From Salinimicrobium sediminilitoris (GTDB lineage Bacteria > Bacteroidota > Bacteroidia > Flavobacteriales > Flavobacteriaceae): DNA of 64,000 bases. Under the pieces are notes generated by a model, which was given only the letters and a program-made list of their open reading frames with translations, was not told where the DNA came from and ran no database searches. The position numbers and the translations under genes are program-made. Shown here in pieces: positions 42,441 to 52,367 of this stretch. Numbering within the stretch: position 1 is the first letter of the stretch; each line of letters starts with the position of its first letter. The DNA lies in NCBI RefSeq assembly GCF_020866905.1, contig NZ_JAIVCC010000005.1:422088-486087 (forward strand), written 5' to 3'.

Positions 42441-45271
42441 TCCTCAAGATCTATTGCTTTTATAACTTTTTGAATGTTGGTAGTTCCTGCTCCTGTCATC
42501 TTAAAAATGTAAAGTCCCCGGGCTGCTGAAGTAAGATCTAATTCCACGGGTTGATTTGCCTCCAAGGGAGTCGTGACAACCTGTACAAGCCTCCCCTGGA
42601 GGTTGTAAACGAATACTTCAGCGTTTTGAACATTCTCGCCTGAAATGATCTTATAAGTTCCTGCTGAAATGGTGGGGTAAACCTGAATTTTGTTTTCCCT
42701 TACCACGACTTCCCCCCGTTCTTCTGCTTCCTCTATGGCAGTTTTGAACTGACCTGAGAAAATTCCGCGGCCATAAGAGGCAGCATAAGCCTCATTTTTA
42801 CCTTTTTTGAGATCCAGATCTGTAACCTTCACGTCACTCATTCCATTATATGACTGTGTCCAAACCGGTTGACTGCTATTAAAATTCTCAGTAGCCCAAA
42901 TACCCAGCTCTGTTCCAATGATCACTTCATCTTCATTTAGTGGGTTGGGCAGGATGGAGAGCACCGGTAAGTCGGGAAGATTCCCTTCCTTATTTTCCCA
43001 GGTAGGACTGGCGGCATTGGCATTGGCAGTGTACCAGATACTCTTTACTCCGTAGTTGTAAAATGTAACATATAATTGATCTTCAGTTTCTCCATATTCA
43101 ACATCAGAAATACTTCCAACAAATTGTGGTCCTGTGATCTCTTTCCAGGTCGCATTTGAAGGATCGCCATGGGCGTTTTCAACTTTAAGTAGTTTTGAGT
43201 TAATAAGTCCCAGAAGCACTGTGCTGCTCTGGGTTGAAAAAGGTGAAACTGTGATGGCGCTAATGGAGGTGTCTAAAAGTGGATTTTTAAGAGAGCTTCT
43301 GGGTGCAATGGGAGAATCCCGTTCAATTCCATTATCTCCTAAAGTTTCAATTTTAGTGAGATCTTCGTACCTGTAAAGAACCCCTTCAGGTCCATTCGAA
43401 TAAAGAATATCCAGGTTGGAATCCAAAGCCTGCGGATTTATAAAAAATCCATCTCTATCTTCATTATTTGCTATTAGAGAATATCCTTCTTTTTCATAAT
43501 TGTAAAGGACAATAAGATCATTGTAGATCAAATTTGCAATAAAATATTCTGTATTTACCTGATCATAGAAGGAATGTGCTCCATCTCCTCCAAGAATGCC
43601 CAGGGAAGCAGGATTTCCATTTTCGAGCAATAAACTTCCGTTATCCTGGGTGCCTCCAAGGAAATAATCCCCGCTTGCAAATGAAGCCGGAGCTACAGCA
43701 ACAGAGTAGAACTGCGTGGTAATATAATTCACCTCGGGCGTAATGAATACTTTAGAAGTACTTGCCGATGCAAGGTCACGTGCGAAGGAAACGCCGCCGT
43801 CATGTCCAAAAATTGCCTGGTTGGTATTGTTCGGTCTAAACTTCATCACGTGATGATCTGCATGGACTTCAGAAACCGGAAGTTCGTCCAGGTTATCATT
43901 GTCTGCCCATTTTGAAATTTGCTCCCAGGAATCGCCGCTGTTGGAGGATCTAAAAAGGTCTATTCCTCCTACATAGACGATTTCGTCGTTTGTGGGGTCA
44001 GACTCTATCATGAGATTGTAAAAGGCCTGTCCTCTTGCAAAATCATAGGGAGGAATGTCAAGATCGGCGTCGTTTGGTTCATTGAGCCGGGAGATAGTTT
44101 GAAAGGCATCTGTAGTGATCCAAAGGGATGCTTCTTCCATTCGATCTTCAGCAAGAATATAGAATTTTCCAGGATCTGTGGCAGAAGCTTCTATCTCTGT
44201 GCGGTAAACTTCGGGTATGGTGGTTATCTCAGACCAGGTTGTACTTGTTCCCTGTTCACGCATAAAAATTTTTCCGCCGAAAGAATTTTCCTCTCCCGGG
44301 GAATAAGTTGTAGATGCCCAGATATTTCCGTTAGCATCTGTTTCAAAATCATTGAAAGATTCCTCTTCAACAACTTTGTTCCAGGAAGATCCACCGTCTT
44401 TACTTCCGTAGAGACCTCGTTCAAAAAATCCCAATAAATTCTGCGGATTTTGGGCGTTGGCATAGAGGTGTGTGGAAACCCCTATAAAGATCTCGGTGCT
44501 GCTGCCATTATCCCAGGCCTCAATGTCATTGATGTAATAAACTCCTCCAATTGCCCTAATATTTGTTCCTCCTCCCGAATTTGAGAATTCCTCAACGTCC
44601 AGTACTTTATTCCAGGTTTTGCCGCCATCTGTAGTTTTATAGACTCCGGTACCTACCACATCTCCCCCTGTGTATTGCTCCCCGGTACCGGCATACCAAA
44701 TATTTGAATCTCTTGGGTCAACCGTAAGACAGGAAACATTTAAATTGGCCGGTAAACCTTCTACCTGTTTCCAGGCCGAGGATTCACTGGTGATATTATT
44801 ATTTACCCAAAGACCTCCACTTATAGCACCGGCAAATACTTTATTGCCCGAGGGATCATTAGGGTCAAATAGCAATACCCTGGTGCGGCCTCCCACATTA
44901 TTAGGCCCTCTGGAAACCCATGGATGTTCATCACTGTCCCCGGGAGATTTGCTAAAATTCTTGTTTTGTCTTTTCCTTAGAAGTTGTTCGTGAAGTTCCC
45001 TGACCTTATAGGGTTCAGGGTATCCCAGGGCAGGATTCATGGTGAGATAAGCCATTTCCTCATAATATTTTTTTGGAGGAAGAGCTCTTTTAATTCTTTC
45101 AAGGCGGGAAAATCCCTTGTCTTTGTCGGGCTTATTTTGCTTCAGAAATCCAGAATGTTTCTCCCTGATTTCAGAAATATTATTTGTGGAGATATCTTCC
45201 GGGATAAGGTACAGGCCAAAAACTACGGCAAACAACAGAACCGGAAGTATAAAATTTATACGTTTATTCAT
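42437..45271 (-). CDS. T9SS cargo protein with BNR/sortilin-like propeller
   Basis: The start at 45271 (MNKRINFILPVLLFAVVFGL) gives a signal anchor/peptide; the frame extends further upstream but adds an unlikely leader. The about 944-residue protein contains repeated sialidase/BNR-type blades ('VYKTTDGGKTWNKVL', 'GLYGSKDGGSSWNKVV', 'LFRSSNSGDSWEQIS'), a long propeller as in VPS10/sortilin-like domains. It ends with a type-A T9SS sorting domain ('IQVYPTISAGTYKII', 'VFVYNLQGRLVQ', 'LDLTSAARGLYIFKM'). It should be exported by the type IX system and released or anchored on the cell surface. Catalytic residues of a true sialidase were not identified. Confidence 0.87.
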   Translation of the reverse strand: MNKRINFILPVLLFAVVFGLYLIPEDISTNNISEIREKHSGFLKQNKPDKDKGFSRLERIKRALPPKKYYEEMAYLTMNPALGYPEPYKVRELHEQLLRKRQNKNFSKSPGDSDEHPWVSRGPNNVGGRTRVLLFDPNDPSGNKVFAGAISGGLWVNNNITSESSAWKQVEGLPANLNVSCLTVDPRDSNIWYAGTGEQYTGGDVVGTGVYKTTDGGKTWNKVLDVEEFSNSGGGTNIRAIGGVYYINDIEAWDNGSSTEIFIGVSTHLYANAQNPQNLLGFFERGLYGSKDGGSSWNKVVEEESFNDFETDANGNIWASTTYSPGEENSFGGKIFMREQGTSTTWSEITTIPEVYRTEIEASATDPGKFYILAEDRMEEASLWITTDAFQTISRLNEPNDADLDIPPYDFARGQAFYNLMIESDPTNDEIVYVGGIDLFRSSNSGDSWEQISKWADNDNLDELPVSEVHADHHVMKFRPNNTNQAIFGHDGGVSFARDLASASTSKVFITPEVNYITTQFYSVAVAPASFASGDYFLGGTQDNGSLLLENGNPASLGILGGDGAHSFYDQVNTEYFIANLIYNDLIVLYNYEKEGYSLIANNEDRDGFFINPQALDSNLDILYSNGPEGVLYRYEDLTKIETLGDNGIERDSPIAPRSSLKNPLLDTSISAITVSPFSTQSSTVLLGLINSKLLKVENAHGDPSNATWKEITGPQFVGSISDVEYGETEDQLYVTFYNYGVKSIWYTANANAASPTWENKEGNLPDLPVLSILPNPLNEDEVIIGTELGIWATENFNSSQPVWTQSYNGMSDVKVTDLDLKKGKNEAYAASYGRGIFSGQFKTAIEEAEERGEVVVRENKIQVYPTISAGTYKIISGENVQNAEVFVYNLQGRLVQVVTTPLEANQPVELDLTSAARGLYIFKMTGAGTTNIQKVIKAIDLED

Positions 45272-45323
45272 ATAGGGATAACTAGCTAACTTCCGAGGAA
45301 ATCGATTCTGCAAAATACAAAAA

Positions 45324-46667
45324 TTAAATTTTCAAGCCTTTAAACTTTTTAAATGAGGCAACAATATTGCTGTCGGTTAAAGAGGAAATATAGCTACATG
45401 TCTTAATTAGCTTGTCATATACCGGTAAATCTTCAAAGTGACCCGCTTCGGGAATTAGTTTAAGCACCAGTTTGTTGTAATTGGTTTGTTCCCCATTCAC
45501 TGGAAGTAAGGCATCTGTATAAGTGTCGAGAAGGTGAGACAGCATTTGGTAACCGGCAATTTCCTTACTTATCACCTCTTCACTCTGGTAGATCTTATCA
45601 ATACTTATTTTGATGATATCGGTTATTTGCGCTTCATATTTGCTCCTGTCAAATAATGCCTCATGGAATTCCCCTTTTAAGATGGCTTCTTCATATTGCA
45701 TAAAGATCTCCACGGCTTCTGTAAGAAGAGTATTAATTGCTAAAGCCCTTAGATAACTAAGCCTGTCTGCCCGGGTTTGCAGATTGTGGTATTTCTCGGT
45801 AATTATTGAATCTTTTACCAGATTGATCAAATATTCCAGCGCATATTCCTCCTGAATAAGCCCCAAATTGATCCCGTCTTCAAAATCTATGATGGTATAG
45901 CAAATATCATCGGCTGCTTCCACAAGAAAGGCGAGGGGATGCCTGCAGTAACTAATATTCTTTCCCCTACTCGTGGAAATAAGTCCCAGTTCCTGTGCTA
46001 CCTCTTCAAAAAAGGCTTTTTCTGACTGAAATATTCCAAACTTCTTATCGGCTATTCGCGAAGTGGGTTTATGCGGAAGGGATTCCTTGGGGTATTTTAT
46101 AAAAGCTCCTAAAGTAGCATATGAAAGCCTTATGCCGCCGGGAATGCCGGGGCGATCTTCTGTGAGGATTTTAAAACCATTGGCATTACCTTCAAATTTC
46201 GTTAGATCCTGAAATTCTTCAGGTGTAAGCATTTCCTGAAACCTTTTTCCATTGCCATTGCTGAAGTATTCGCCAATAGCCTTTTCACCCGAATGCCCAA
46301 ACGGCGGATTCCCAATATCATGTGCCAAAGCAGCAGCGGCTACAATTGCGCCAAAATCATTCATCTGGTAGCCATGGGTCTTTTCCAGCTGCGGATGCTT
46401 CTCCAGGATCTTTTGCCCGGCAAGCCGACCTAAAGAACGCCCTACTACAGAAACTTCCAAACTATGCGTGAGGCGGGTGTGAACAAAGTCTGTCTTTGAA
46501 AGCGGAATCACCTGCGTTTTATCCTGCAAACTCCTAAAAGCTGAAGAAAAAATGATACGATCATAATCCACTTCAAAACCTAACCGGGTCGCATTTTGTT
46601 CTTTTCGTAATCTTTTATTCGTGTCTCCTGCTTTTCTCAGCGAAAGCAGCTGCTCCCAGTTCATCAT
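45324..46667 (-). CDS. dgt: dGTP triphosphohydrolase-like dNTPase
   Basis: The 447-residue HD-domain protein has the expected order: 'RIIFSSAFRSLQDKTQVIPL' near 35, 'RLTHSLEVSVVGR' (His ligand), 'AAALAHDIGNPPFGHSGE' (HD pair, about 113-130), and a later metal-binding 'VEAADDICYTIIDFEDG' near 250. It hydrolyses dNTPs to nucleoside and triphosphate, helping balance the dNTP pool. Start is Met1 or Met2. It lies 53 nt upstream of the T9SS cargo gene on the same strand. Ribonucleotide reductase lies beyond the repeat region. Confidence 0.9.
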   Translation of the reverse strand: MMNWEQLLSLRKAGDTNKRLRKEQNATRLGFEVDYDRIIFSSAFRSLQDKTQVIPLSKTDFVHTRLTHSLEVSVVGRSLGRLAGQKILEKHPQLEKTHGYQMNDFGAIVAAAALAHDIGNPPFGHSGEKAIGEYFSNGNGKRFQEMLTPEEFQDLTKFEGNANGFKILTEDRPGIPGGIRLSYATLGAFIKYPKESLPHKPTSRIADKKFGIFQSEKAFFEEVAQELGLISTSRGKNISYCRHPLAFLVEAADDICYTIIDFEDGINLGLIQEEYALEYLINLVKDSIITEKYHNLQTRADRLSYLRALAINTLLTEAVEIFMQYEEAILKGEFHEALFDRSKYEAQITDIIKISIDKIYQSEEVISKEIAGYQMLSHLLDTYTDALLPVNGEQTNYNKLVLKLIPEAGHFEDLPVYDKLIKTCSYISSLTDSNIVASFKKFKGLKI

Positions 46668-46803
46668 TTGGTATATTTTTTCAGTAAAGCTTCAAAAATA
46701 AACAATGAGCAATAAACAATAATCAATTAACAGGTAATAAAAAAGAAAGCATCAAATTCCAGGCACCAAATTCCAATTTGGCGATTAAAAAGGAAGTGAT
46801 AAC

Positions 46804-46861
46804 GATTGTCATTTCGACAGAGCAACTGCTTTTGGGAAAAAGGACATACGACGAGAAATCT
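46804..46861 (+). repeat. Repeat unit A, copy 1 (GTCATTTCGACAGAGC type)
   Basis: About 58 bp beginning GATTGTCATTTCGACAGAGC and ending GACGAGAAATCT. The opening resembles a dispersed repeat common in Flavobacteriia genomes (recalled, not searched). Confidence 0.75.
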
Positions 46862-46863
46862 GT

Positions 46864-46935
46864 CATTGGAGAACAGTCTTGAGGTTTTCCGGAGAAGTAA
46901 TTTTATAAACTTTGGTAAATCTACTTTCAATCTTG
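46864..46935 (+). repeat. Repeat unit B, copy 1
   Basis: A 72-bp unit starting CATTGGAGAACAGTCT and ending CTTTGGTAAATCT plus ACTTTCAATCTTG. It is nearly identical to 47225-47296. Its end carries the TTTGGTAAATCT terminal sequence found in unit C. Confidence 0.7.
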
Positions 46936-46958
46936 AACTGTAAAAATGAAGTGAAAAC

Positions 46959-47016
46959 GATTGTCATTTCGACAGAGCGTCTGCTTTTGCGAAAAAGGAG
47001 ATGCGACGAGAAATCT
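46959..47016 (+). repeat. Repeat unit A, copy 2
   Basis: Almost the same as copies 1 and 3 (GCGTCTGC in place of GCAACTGC). It is joined directly to a unit C. Its left flank (GAAGTGAAAAC) is also shared with copy 1. Confidence 0.75.
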
Positions 47017-47023
47017 TTTTGAA

Positions 47024-47104
47024 AGATTTACCAAAGTCCCTTTCATCAATACTTGGTGAACGATTAGCTTATTTGTGAAGATGGTTTAAAACTTCGGTAA
47101 ATCT
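47024..47104 (+). repeat. Repeat unit C, copy 1 (81-bp inverted-end element)
   Basis: It begins AGATTTACCAAAGT and ends ACTTCGGTAAATCT; the ends are inverted repeats with one mismatch. It pairs with 47301-47381 and resembles the diverged 80-bp element at 5177-5256. Confidence 0.7.
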
Positions 47105-47164
47105 GAAGCGTGCAACATGCAACCTGGAACAGAAGAACCCGCAACTCCTAAAGTTAATATCCAA

Positions 47165-47221
47165 ATTGTCATTTCGACAGAGCAACTGCTTTTGCGAAAA
47201 AGGAGATGCGATGAGAAATCT
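47165..47221 (+). repeat. Repeat unit A, copy 3
   Basis: About 57 bp, from ATTGTCATTTCGACAGAGC to GAGAAATCT. It is followed at once by unit B copy 2. Confidence 0.75.
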
Positions 47222-47224
47222 TTT

Positions 47225-47296
47225 CATTGGAGAACAGTCTAAAGGTTTTCCGTAGAAGTAATTTCATAAACTTTGGTAAATCTACTTTCAATCTTG
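47225..47296 (+). repeat. Repeat unit B, copy 2
   Basis: The same 72-bp length as copy 1 with only a few substitutions. It is followed 4 nt later by unit C copy 2. Confidence 0.7.
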
Positions 47297-47300
47297 CACA

Positions 47301-47381
47301 AGATTTACCAAAGTCCATTTCATCAATATTTGGTGAACGATTAGCTTCTTTGGGAAGATGATTTAAAACTTTGGCAAATCT
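47301..47381 (+). repeat. Repeat unit C, copy 2 (81-bp inverted-end element)
   Basis: The ends AGATTTACCAAAGT and ACTTTGGCAAATCT are inverted repeats. About 85-90% identical by eye to 47024-47104. Confidence 0.7.
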
Positions 47382-47418
47382 GTCTCACGTCTCAGATCTC
47401 ATATCTAATATCTCACTT

Positions 47419-49836
47419 CTACGACCCGCACATCAAACAATCATCTCCTTCTGCTTCTTTGGAGCTGGCAATAAGGGCTCGGAGCTCTTCCGGACTCAGA
47501 GAGGTTCCCTCAGGAACCGGTATAGTCGATGGTTTTGGTGCTTCAGCAGGAATTTCTTCTTTCTTTTCCTCTTTTGCCAGGGTAAATTTGATGGCGTCAA
47601 CCGCACTTTTGGTACGCAGGTAGTACATCCCGGTTTTTAGTCCGCTTTTCCAGGCGTAGAAGTGCATGGAGGTGAGTTTGCCGTAATTCGCATTTTCCAT
47701 GAACAGGTTGAGCGATTGGGATTGATCAATAAAATAGCCGCGGTGACGGGACATATCAATTATGTCCTTCATACTTAGCTCCCAAACAGTTTTGTAGAGC
47801 TCTTTAAGATCATCTGGAATTACGTCTATATTCTGCACAGAACCATTGGATCGTAAAATGGCATTTTTGACATTCTCTGTCCAAAGGTTTCTTTCTACTA
47901 GGTCTTCCAGTAAATGCTTGTTCACCACAATAAATTCGCCTGAAAGTACGCGACGGGTGTAAATATTTGAAGTGTATGGTTCAAAGGCTTCATTGTTTCC
48001 AAGGATCTGTGAAGTGGAAGCAGTGGGCATAGGCGCCACTAAAAGGGAGTTGCGAACGCCATTTTTGAGCACCTGTTTTCGCAGTTTTGCCCAATCCCAT
48101 CTTCCGCTAAGGTCTTCATCATTGATCCCCCACAAATTGAACTGGAACTGACCTTTGCTCATTGGTGAACCTTCATAGCTTGAATAAGCTCCTTCATCTT
48201 TGGCCATTTCCATAGATGCAGTAACTGCAGCAAAATATAGCGTTTCAAAGATCTCCTGATTCAGCTTTTTTGCTGCGTCACTGGTAAATGGAAGTCTTAG
48301 TTTGATAAAAGTATCAGCCAGCCCCTGGACTCCAAGCCCCACAGGGCGGTGCCTGAAATTGGAGTTTTCGGCTTCCTTCACGGGATAGAAATTTCGGTCG
48401 ATCACCTTGTTGAGGTTGCGGGTAACTCTTTTAGTGATCCTGAACAGCTCCTTGTGATCGAATTCATTCCCTTTGATAAACATGGGCAATGCGATAGAAG
48501 CCAGATTACACACTGCAACTTCATCTTCACTGGTATATTCCAGGATCTCTGTACAGAGGTTTGAGGAACGGATGGTGCCAAGGTTCTGCTGATTTGACTT
48601 CCGGTTGGCAGAGTCCTTGTACAGCATGTAAGGCGTGCCGGTTTCGATCTGCGACTCCAGGATCTTCTCCCACAGGTCGCGCGCTTTTATTGTTTTACGA
48701 CCTTTGCCTTCAGCTTCATATTTTAAATATAGTGCTTCAAATTCATCGCCGTGGATGTCATAGAGTCCGGGGCATTCGTGCGGACACATAAGTGTCCAGC
48801 TTTCATTCGCTTCCACCCGTTTCATAAAAAGATCGGGCACCCACATCGCATAGAAAAGGTCGCGGGCACGCATTTCTTCTTTTCCATGGTTCTTTTTGAG
48901 GTCCAGAAAATCAAAAATATCGGCATGCCATGGCTCTACATAAATTGCGAAAGAACCTTTACGTTTTCCGCCACCCTGGTCTACATACCGCGCCGTGTCA
49001 TTGAACACCCGAAGCATGGGCACAATCCCATTGGAAGTTCCGTTGGTTCCGGAAATATAAGAACCTGTAGCTCTCACATTGTGAATAGATAAGCCAATTC
49101 CGCCGGCAGATTGTGAGATCTTGGCAGTTTGTTTCAGCGTATCATAAATGCCATCAATGCTGTCGTCTTTCATGGTGAGCAGAAAGCAGGAAGACATTTG
49201 CGGCTTTGGCGTTCCCGCGTTAAAGAGAGTAGGCGTGGCGTGGGTGAAATATTTCTTGGACATGAGCTCGTAAGTCTCAATAGCAGCCTCAATATCATCG
49301 GGATGTATCCCTATGGAAACCCTCATGAGCATGTGCTGAGGTCTTTCAGCGATCTTTCCGTTGATCTTCAGTAGATACGAACGCTCCAGGGTTTTAAAGC
49401 CGAAATAGTCGTACTGGAAATCCCGGTTGTAGATGATCGTGGAATCCAGGAGCTCCTTATTCTGCTGAATCACCTCATAAACATCATCGGCCAAAAGGGG
49501 GGCTTTCTGACCGGTGCGGGGGTTTACATACTCATAAAGATCTGTCATCACCTCCGAAAATGTTTTTTTGGTGTTCTTATGCAGGTTAGAAACCGAAATC
49601 TTGGCGGCAAGTTTAGCATAGTCCGGGTGAGAAGTGGTCATGGTGGCTGCGATCTCGGCAGCAAGGTTGTCCAACTCACTTGTGGTTACGCCATCATATA
49701 ATCCTTCGATCACTCTCATTGCCACCTTAACAGGATCGACAAGCTCGTTTAATCCATAGCAAAGTTTTTTGATCCTTGCGGTGATCTTATCGAACATTAT
49801 GGGTTCTCTGCGGCCGTCTCTTTTTTCTACGAACAT
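47419..49836 (-). CDS. nrdA: Class I ribonucleoside-diphosphate reductase, alpha subunit
   Basis: The 805-residue catalytic subunit converts ribonucleoside diphosphates to deoxyribonucleotides. It has an N-terminal ATP-cone ('[20 protein letters not shown]', about 1-90), which allows dATP/ATP overall control. The barrel contains '[21 protein letters not shown]', 'SNLCTEI', '[13 protein letters not shown]' and '[24 protein letters not shown]'. The redox-active C-terminal tail ends CLMCGS (Cys-x2-Cys), expected to be reduced by thioredoxin. nrdB lies 109 nt upstream on the same strand, so the order is nrdB-nrdA. An AAAATGNCATTTT palindrome lies inside. Confidence 0.95.
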   Translation of the reverse strand: MFVEKRDGRREPIMFDKITARIKKLCYGLNELVDPVKVAMRVIEGLYDGVTTSELDNLAAEIAATMTTSHPDYAKLAAKISVSNLHKNTKKTFSEVMTDLYEYVNPRTGQKAPLLADDVYEVIQQNKELLDSTIIYNRDFQYDYFGFKTLERSYLLKINGKIAERPQHMLMRVSIGIHPDDIEAAIETYELMSKKYFTHATPTLFNAGTPKPQMSSCFLLTMKDDSIDGIYDTLKQTAKISQSAGGIGLSIHNVRATGSYISGTNGTSNGIVPMLRVFNDTARYVDQGGGKRKGSFAIYVEPWHADIFDFLDLKKNHGKEEMRARDLFYAMWVPDLFMKRVEANESWTLMCPHECPGLYDIHGDEFEALYLKYEAEGKGRKTIKARDLWEKILESQIETGTPYMLYKDSANRKSNQQNLGTIRSSNLCTEILEYTSEDEVAVCNLASIALPMFIKGNEFDHKELFRITKRVTRNLNKVIDRNFYPVKEAENSNFRHRPVGLGVQGLADTFIKLRLPFTSDAAKKLNQEIFETLYFAAVTASMEMAKDEGAYSSYEGSPMSKGQFQFNLWGINDEDLSGRWDWAKLRKQVLKNGVRNSLLVAPMPTASTSQILGNNEAFEPYTSNIYTRRVLSGEFIVVNKHLLEDLVERNLWTENVKNAILRSNGSVQNIDVIPDDLKELYKTVWELSMKDIIDMSRHRGYFIDQSQSLNLFMENANYGKLTSMHFYAWKSGLKTGMYYLRTKSAVDAIKFTLAKEEKKEEIPAEAPKPSTIPVPEGTSLSPEELRALIASSKEAEGDDCLMCGS
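47855..47867. repeat. AAAATGNCATTTT palindrome inside nrdA
   Basis: The copy is AAAATGGCATTTT; the coding strand reads it as K-N-A-I-L. A half-site (GCCATTTTTGAG) occurs in the same gene at 48057-48068. Confidence 0.8.
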
Positions 49837-49945
49837 AACTTGAAGATTTAAATGAGGTAATAAGAATTCCGGGGGTTCAAAAAACCCTGAAAAATTTAAA
49901 GAATAAGCCGCAATGCTGAAAAGCTACTGCGGCCTTGAAAAGTTT

Positions 49946-50923
49946 TTAGAAATCGGCGTCGAAGCTGATCTTATCTGCGTCTTTGTCTTTGTTCATCACT
50001 CCTGCTTTCTGATACTCGCCAACTCTTTTTTCGAAGAAATTGGTTTTTCCCTGCAGGTTGATCATATCCATAAAATCAAATGGATTTGCAGTACCGTACT
50101 CTTTCTCACATTCAAGTTCAACCAGCAATCTGTCGGCTACAAATTCCAGGTATTGAGTCATCAATTTGGAATTCATTCCAATAAGACTCGCCGGGAGAGA
50201 CTCAGTGATAAATTCGCGTTCAATGTTTAGAGCATCAACAATGATCTCTCTAATCCGTTCTTTTGGCACCTTATTCACCAGGTGGTTGTTGTGCAGGTGC
50301 ACGGCAAAGTCGCAGTGAACCCCTTCATCTCTTGAGATCAACTCATTTGAAAAAGTAAGGCCGGGCATTAATCCGCGCTTCTTAAGCCAGAAGATGGAAC
50401 AAAATGCGCCCGAAAAGAAGATCCCTTCTACAGCTGCAAAAGCGATAAGCCTTTCAGCAAAAGAATCAGATTCTATCCACTTCAGGGCCCAATTGGCTTT
50501 TTTCTGAATGGCTGGAAATACTTCAATAGCTTTAAAAAGCTGATTTTTTTCCTTCTCATCCTTGACGTAGGTATCGATGAGCAGGGAGTAGGTTTCAGAA
50601 TGGATGTTCTCCATCATGATCTGGAATCCATAAAAGAATTTAGCTTCAGAATATTGAACTTCGTTGACAAAGTTCTCTGCTAAATTCTCGTTTACGATTC
50701 CGTCTGAAGCGGCAAAAAAGGCAAGAATGTGCTTGATGAAATATCTTTCATCCGATGTTAATTTTTGGTTCCAGTCAGTAAGGTCCTGGTGCAGGTCAAT
50801 TTCTTCTGCAGTCCAGAAACTTGCTTCCATTTTTTTGTACCAGTCCCAAATGTCGTGATGTTTGATTGGGAAAATCACGAACCGGTCCTTGTTCTCTTGT
50901 AAAATGGGTTCTAACTGAGCCAT
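49946..50923 (-). CDS. nrdB: Class I ribonucleoside-diphosphate reductase, beta subunit
   Basis: The 325-residue subunit carries the dinuclear metal/radical site. The four-helix diiron pattern is visible: '[12 protein letters not shown]' (first acidic ligand region), '[16 protein letters not shown]' (Glu and His), '[19 protein letters not shown]', and '[16 protein letters not shown]' (Glu and His). The C-terminal tail ('[11 protein letters not shown]') should dock into NrdA. It is the first gene of the nrdBA pair; its 254-bp upstream region probably holds the promoter, but no convincing NrdR box pair was seen. Confidence 0.95.
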   Translation of the reverse strand: MAQLEPILQENKDRFVIFPIKHHDIWDWYKKMEASFWTAEEIDLHQDLTDWNQKLTSDERYFIKHILAFFAASDGIVNENLAENFVNEVQYSEAKFFYGFQIMMENIHSETYSLLIDTYVKDEKEKNQLFKAIEVFPAIQKKANWALKWIESDSFAERLIAFAAVEGIFFSGAFCSIFWLKKRGLMPGLTFSNELISRDEGVHCDFAVHLHNNHLVNKVPKERIREIIVDALNIEREFITESLPASLIGMNSKLMTQYLEFVADRLLVELECEKEYGTANPFDFMDMINLQGKTNFFEKRVGEYQKAGVMNKDKDADKISFDADF

Positions 50924-51165
50924 AATTTATTTAGTTTGGTTGGTTTTGGAAAATTGGTTATAACAAATATTGTGAATTATGTAAGAGTTTCTCCTACAGC
51001 AGCAGAAAGCTTTTCAACAAAGTTTTCAACATGACAAGTAATTTTTGTTATTGAATTTTTGTTAAACCAGGGATGCAGATAAATAAAAATGAGGAAGTTA
51101 ATGCCTGTTAAAGGATTTAAGAACAGCTAATGGTAACAGGGTTTTTAACTATAAAAGAAAGGCCG

Positions 51166-51178
51166 AAAATGCCATTTT
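51166..51178. repeat. AAAATGNCATTTT palindrome at the end of the Gfo/Idh gene
   Basis: AAAATGCCATTTT ends on the first base of the TTA that is the minus-strand stop codon, so it sits immediately 3' of the gene. Confidence 0.8.
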
Positions 51179-52266
51179 TAGAGGGGTTGTATTTCGAGTC
51201 TTTTCCCTCCTGCAGCAGCCGATTCGTAGATCTTTTCGAGCACAATTATATCTTTTAATCCATCTTCCCCTGGAGCGATCATTGGCCGGTCATTTAGAAT
51301 GGCCAGGGCATCATCATCCATCTGTACCGCCTGTTGATTTTTGCCCATGGGTGGCAGGATTTTACCATCGCTGGTTCCTCCTTTTACCCCGCTGTAAGAT
51401 TGGAAGGGCTGTAAATAATAAGAGCCATCGCGGCAGGAGATCTCCAGGTTGTTCATGTTTTCCCCGAAGCTTGTGCGGCAGTGAGCAGTAATTCCATCGG
51501 GAAACTCGAGGGTGAATTCCATAGTTTCATCAACTTCACTAAAAAGTTCGGGCCTGCTGGTCGATGACTTCGCCGAAACTGCAATGGGTTCCCTGCCCGT
51601 GGAGTAGCGGGAGGTATTTAGAGGATACACTCCCATGTCGTACATGGCGCCGCCGCCCATATCCGCTTCTGTACGCCAGCCGGGATTACTGCTGAAGAAA
51701 CCTGCCTTGGCCGTTAAATTCTGAATGCTGCCATAAGGATTCGTCTCTGCCCACTTCATCATTATGCGGTTATTCTTTTCATGCTGAAGGCGATATCCTA
51801 TAGCCAGTTTGACTTTATTCTTTTCGCAGGCAGCAATCATTTCCCGGCATTCTTTGGCATTCATTGCCATAGGTTTTTCGCACCATACATGTTTTCCTGC
51901 ATTGGCCGCTATGATGGAGTATTTTGCGTGCATTGAATTTGGAAGTACGATGTAAATGACATTAATATTGTCATTTTTGGCAATCTCGTGCATGTTCTCA
52001 TAATTGTAGACATTGGCATCGGGAATGTTGTATTTTTCCTGCCAACGCGGAATTTTTTCGGGACTGCCCGTTACGATACCGCGGAGTTCACAATACTCCG
52101 TTTGCTGCAAGGCAGGAGCAAGTTGGTGTGTGCTGTAGCCTCCAAGACCGACAAGGGCTACGCCTAACTTTTTTTTACCTCCCGCAAAAAGTATGTTGGG
52201 AATAGGTAAGCTTAGGGCGGTTAGTAATAAACCCGATTTTTTAAGGAATGTGCGACGGTTGTCCAT
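51178..52266 (-). CDS. Exported Gfo/Idh/MocA-family oxidoreductase
   Basis: The 362-residue protein starts with an apparent Tat signal ('MDNRRTFLKKSGLLLTALSL', twin Arg at 4-5). The NAD(P)-binding domain begins 'KLGVALVGLGGYSTHQLAPAL'. 'VWCEKPMAMNAKECREM' contains the conserved EKP motif near 130, and the C-terminal beta-sheet domain includes 'MGGGAMYDMGVYPLNTSRYSTG' near 210. Tat export implies folding with cofactor before secretion, as in glucose-fructose oxidoreductase. The substrate is probably a sugar or sugar derivative. It is a single gene. Confidence 0.88.
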   Translation of the reverse strand: MDNRRTFLKKSGLLLTALSLPIPNILFAGGKKKLGVALVGLGGYSTHQLAPALQQTEYCELRGIVTGSPEKIPRWQEKYNIPDANVYNYENMHEIAKNDNINVIYIVLPNSMHAKYSIIAANAGKHVWCEKPMAMNAKECREMIAACEKNKVKLAIGYRLQHEKNNRIMMKWAETNPYGSIQNLTAKAGFFSSNPGWRTEADMGGGAMYDMGVYPLNTSRYSTGREPIAVSAKSSTSRPELFSEVDETMEFTLEFPDGITAHCRTSFGENMNNLEISCRDGSYYLQPFQSYSGVKGGTSDGKILPPMGKNQQAVQMDDDALAILNDRPMIAPGEDGLKDIIVLEKIYESAAAGGKRLEIQPL

Positions 52267-52367
52267 AGTTATGGTTTGAACAACTTAAATTAAGAAATTC
52301 AGAAGAACTTTTTTAGCTATAGCAAAGAATCTCCCGAAATTCCCTGTTTAAAATGGCTAAGAAAATT

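Larger units (their letters stand above)
46668..47418. other. 751-bp repeat-filled intergenic region
   Basis: No gene is present. The region is built from three kinds of repeat units in the order A-B-A-C-A-B-C: A at 46804-46861, 46959-47016 and 47165-47221; B at 46864-46935 and 47225-47296; C at 47024-47104 and 47301-47381. The edges hold short low-complexity strings. Confidence 0.8.

Noticed and set aside
46804-47381. Possible CRISPR array
   Set aside because: Repeat units are long, of three kinds and not separated by uniform unique spacers; no cas genes are present.
50924-51165. NrdR boxes upstream of nrdB
   Set aside because: Only a weak ACAA-ATA-TTGT inverted repeat was found, without the paired boxes with proper spacing.
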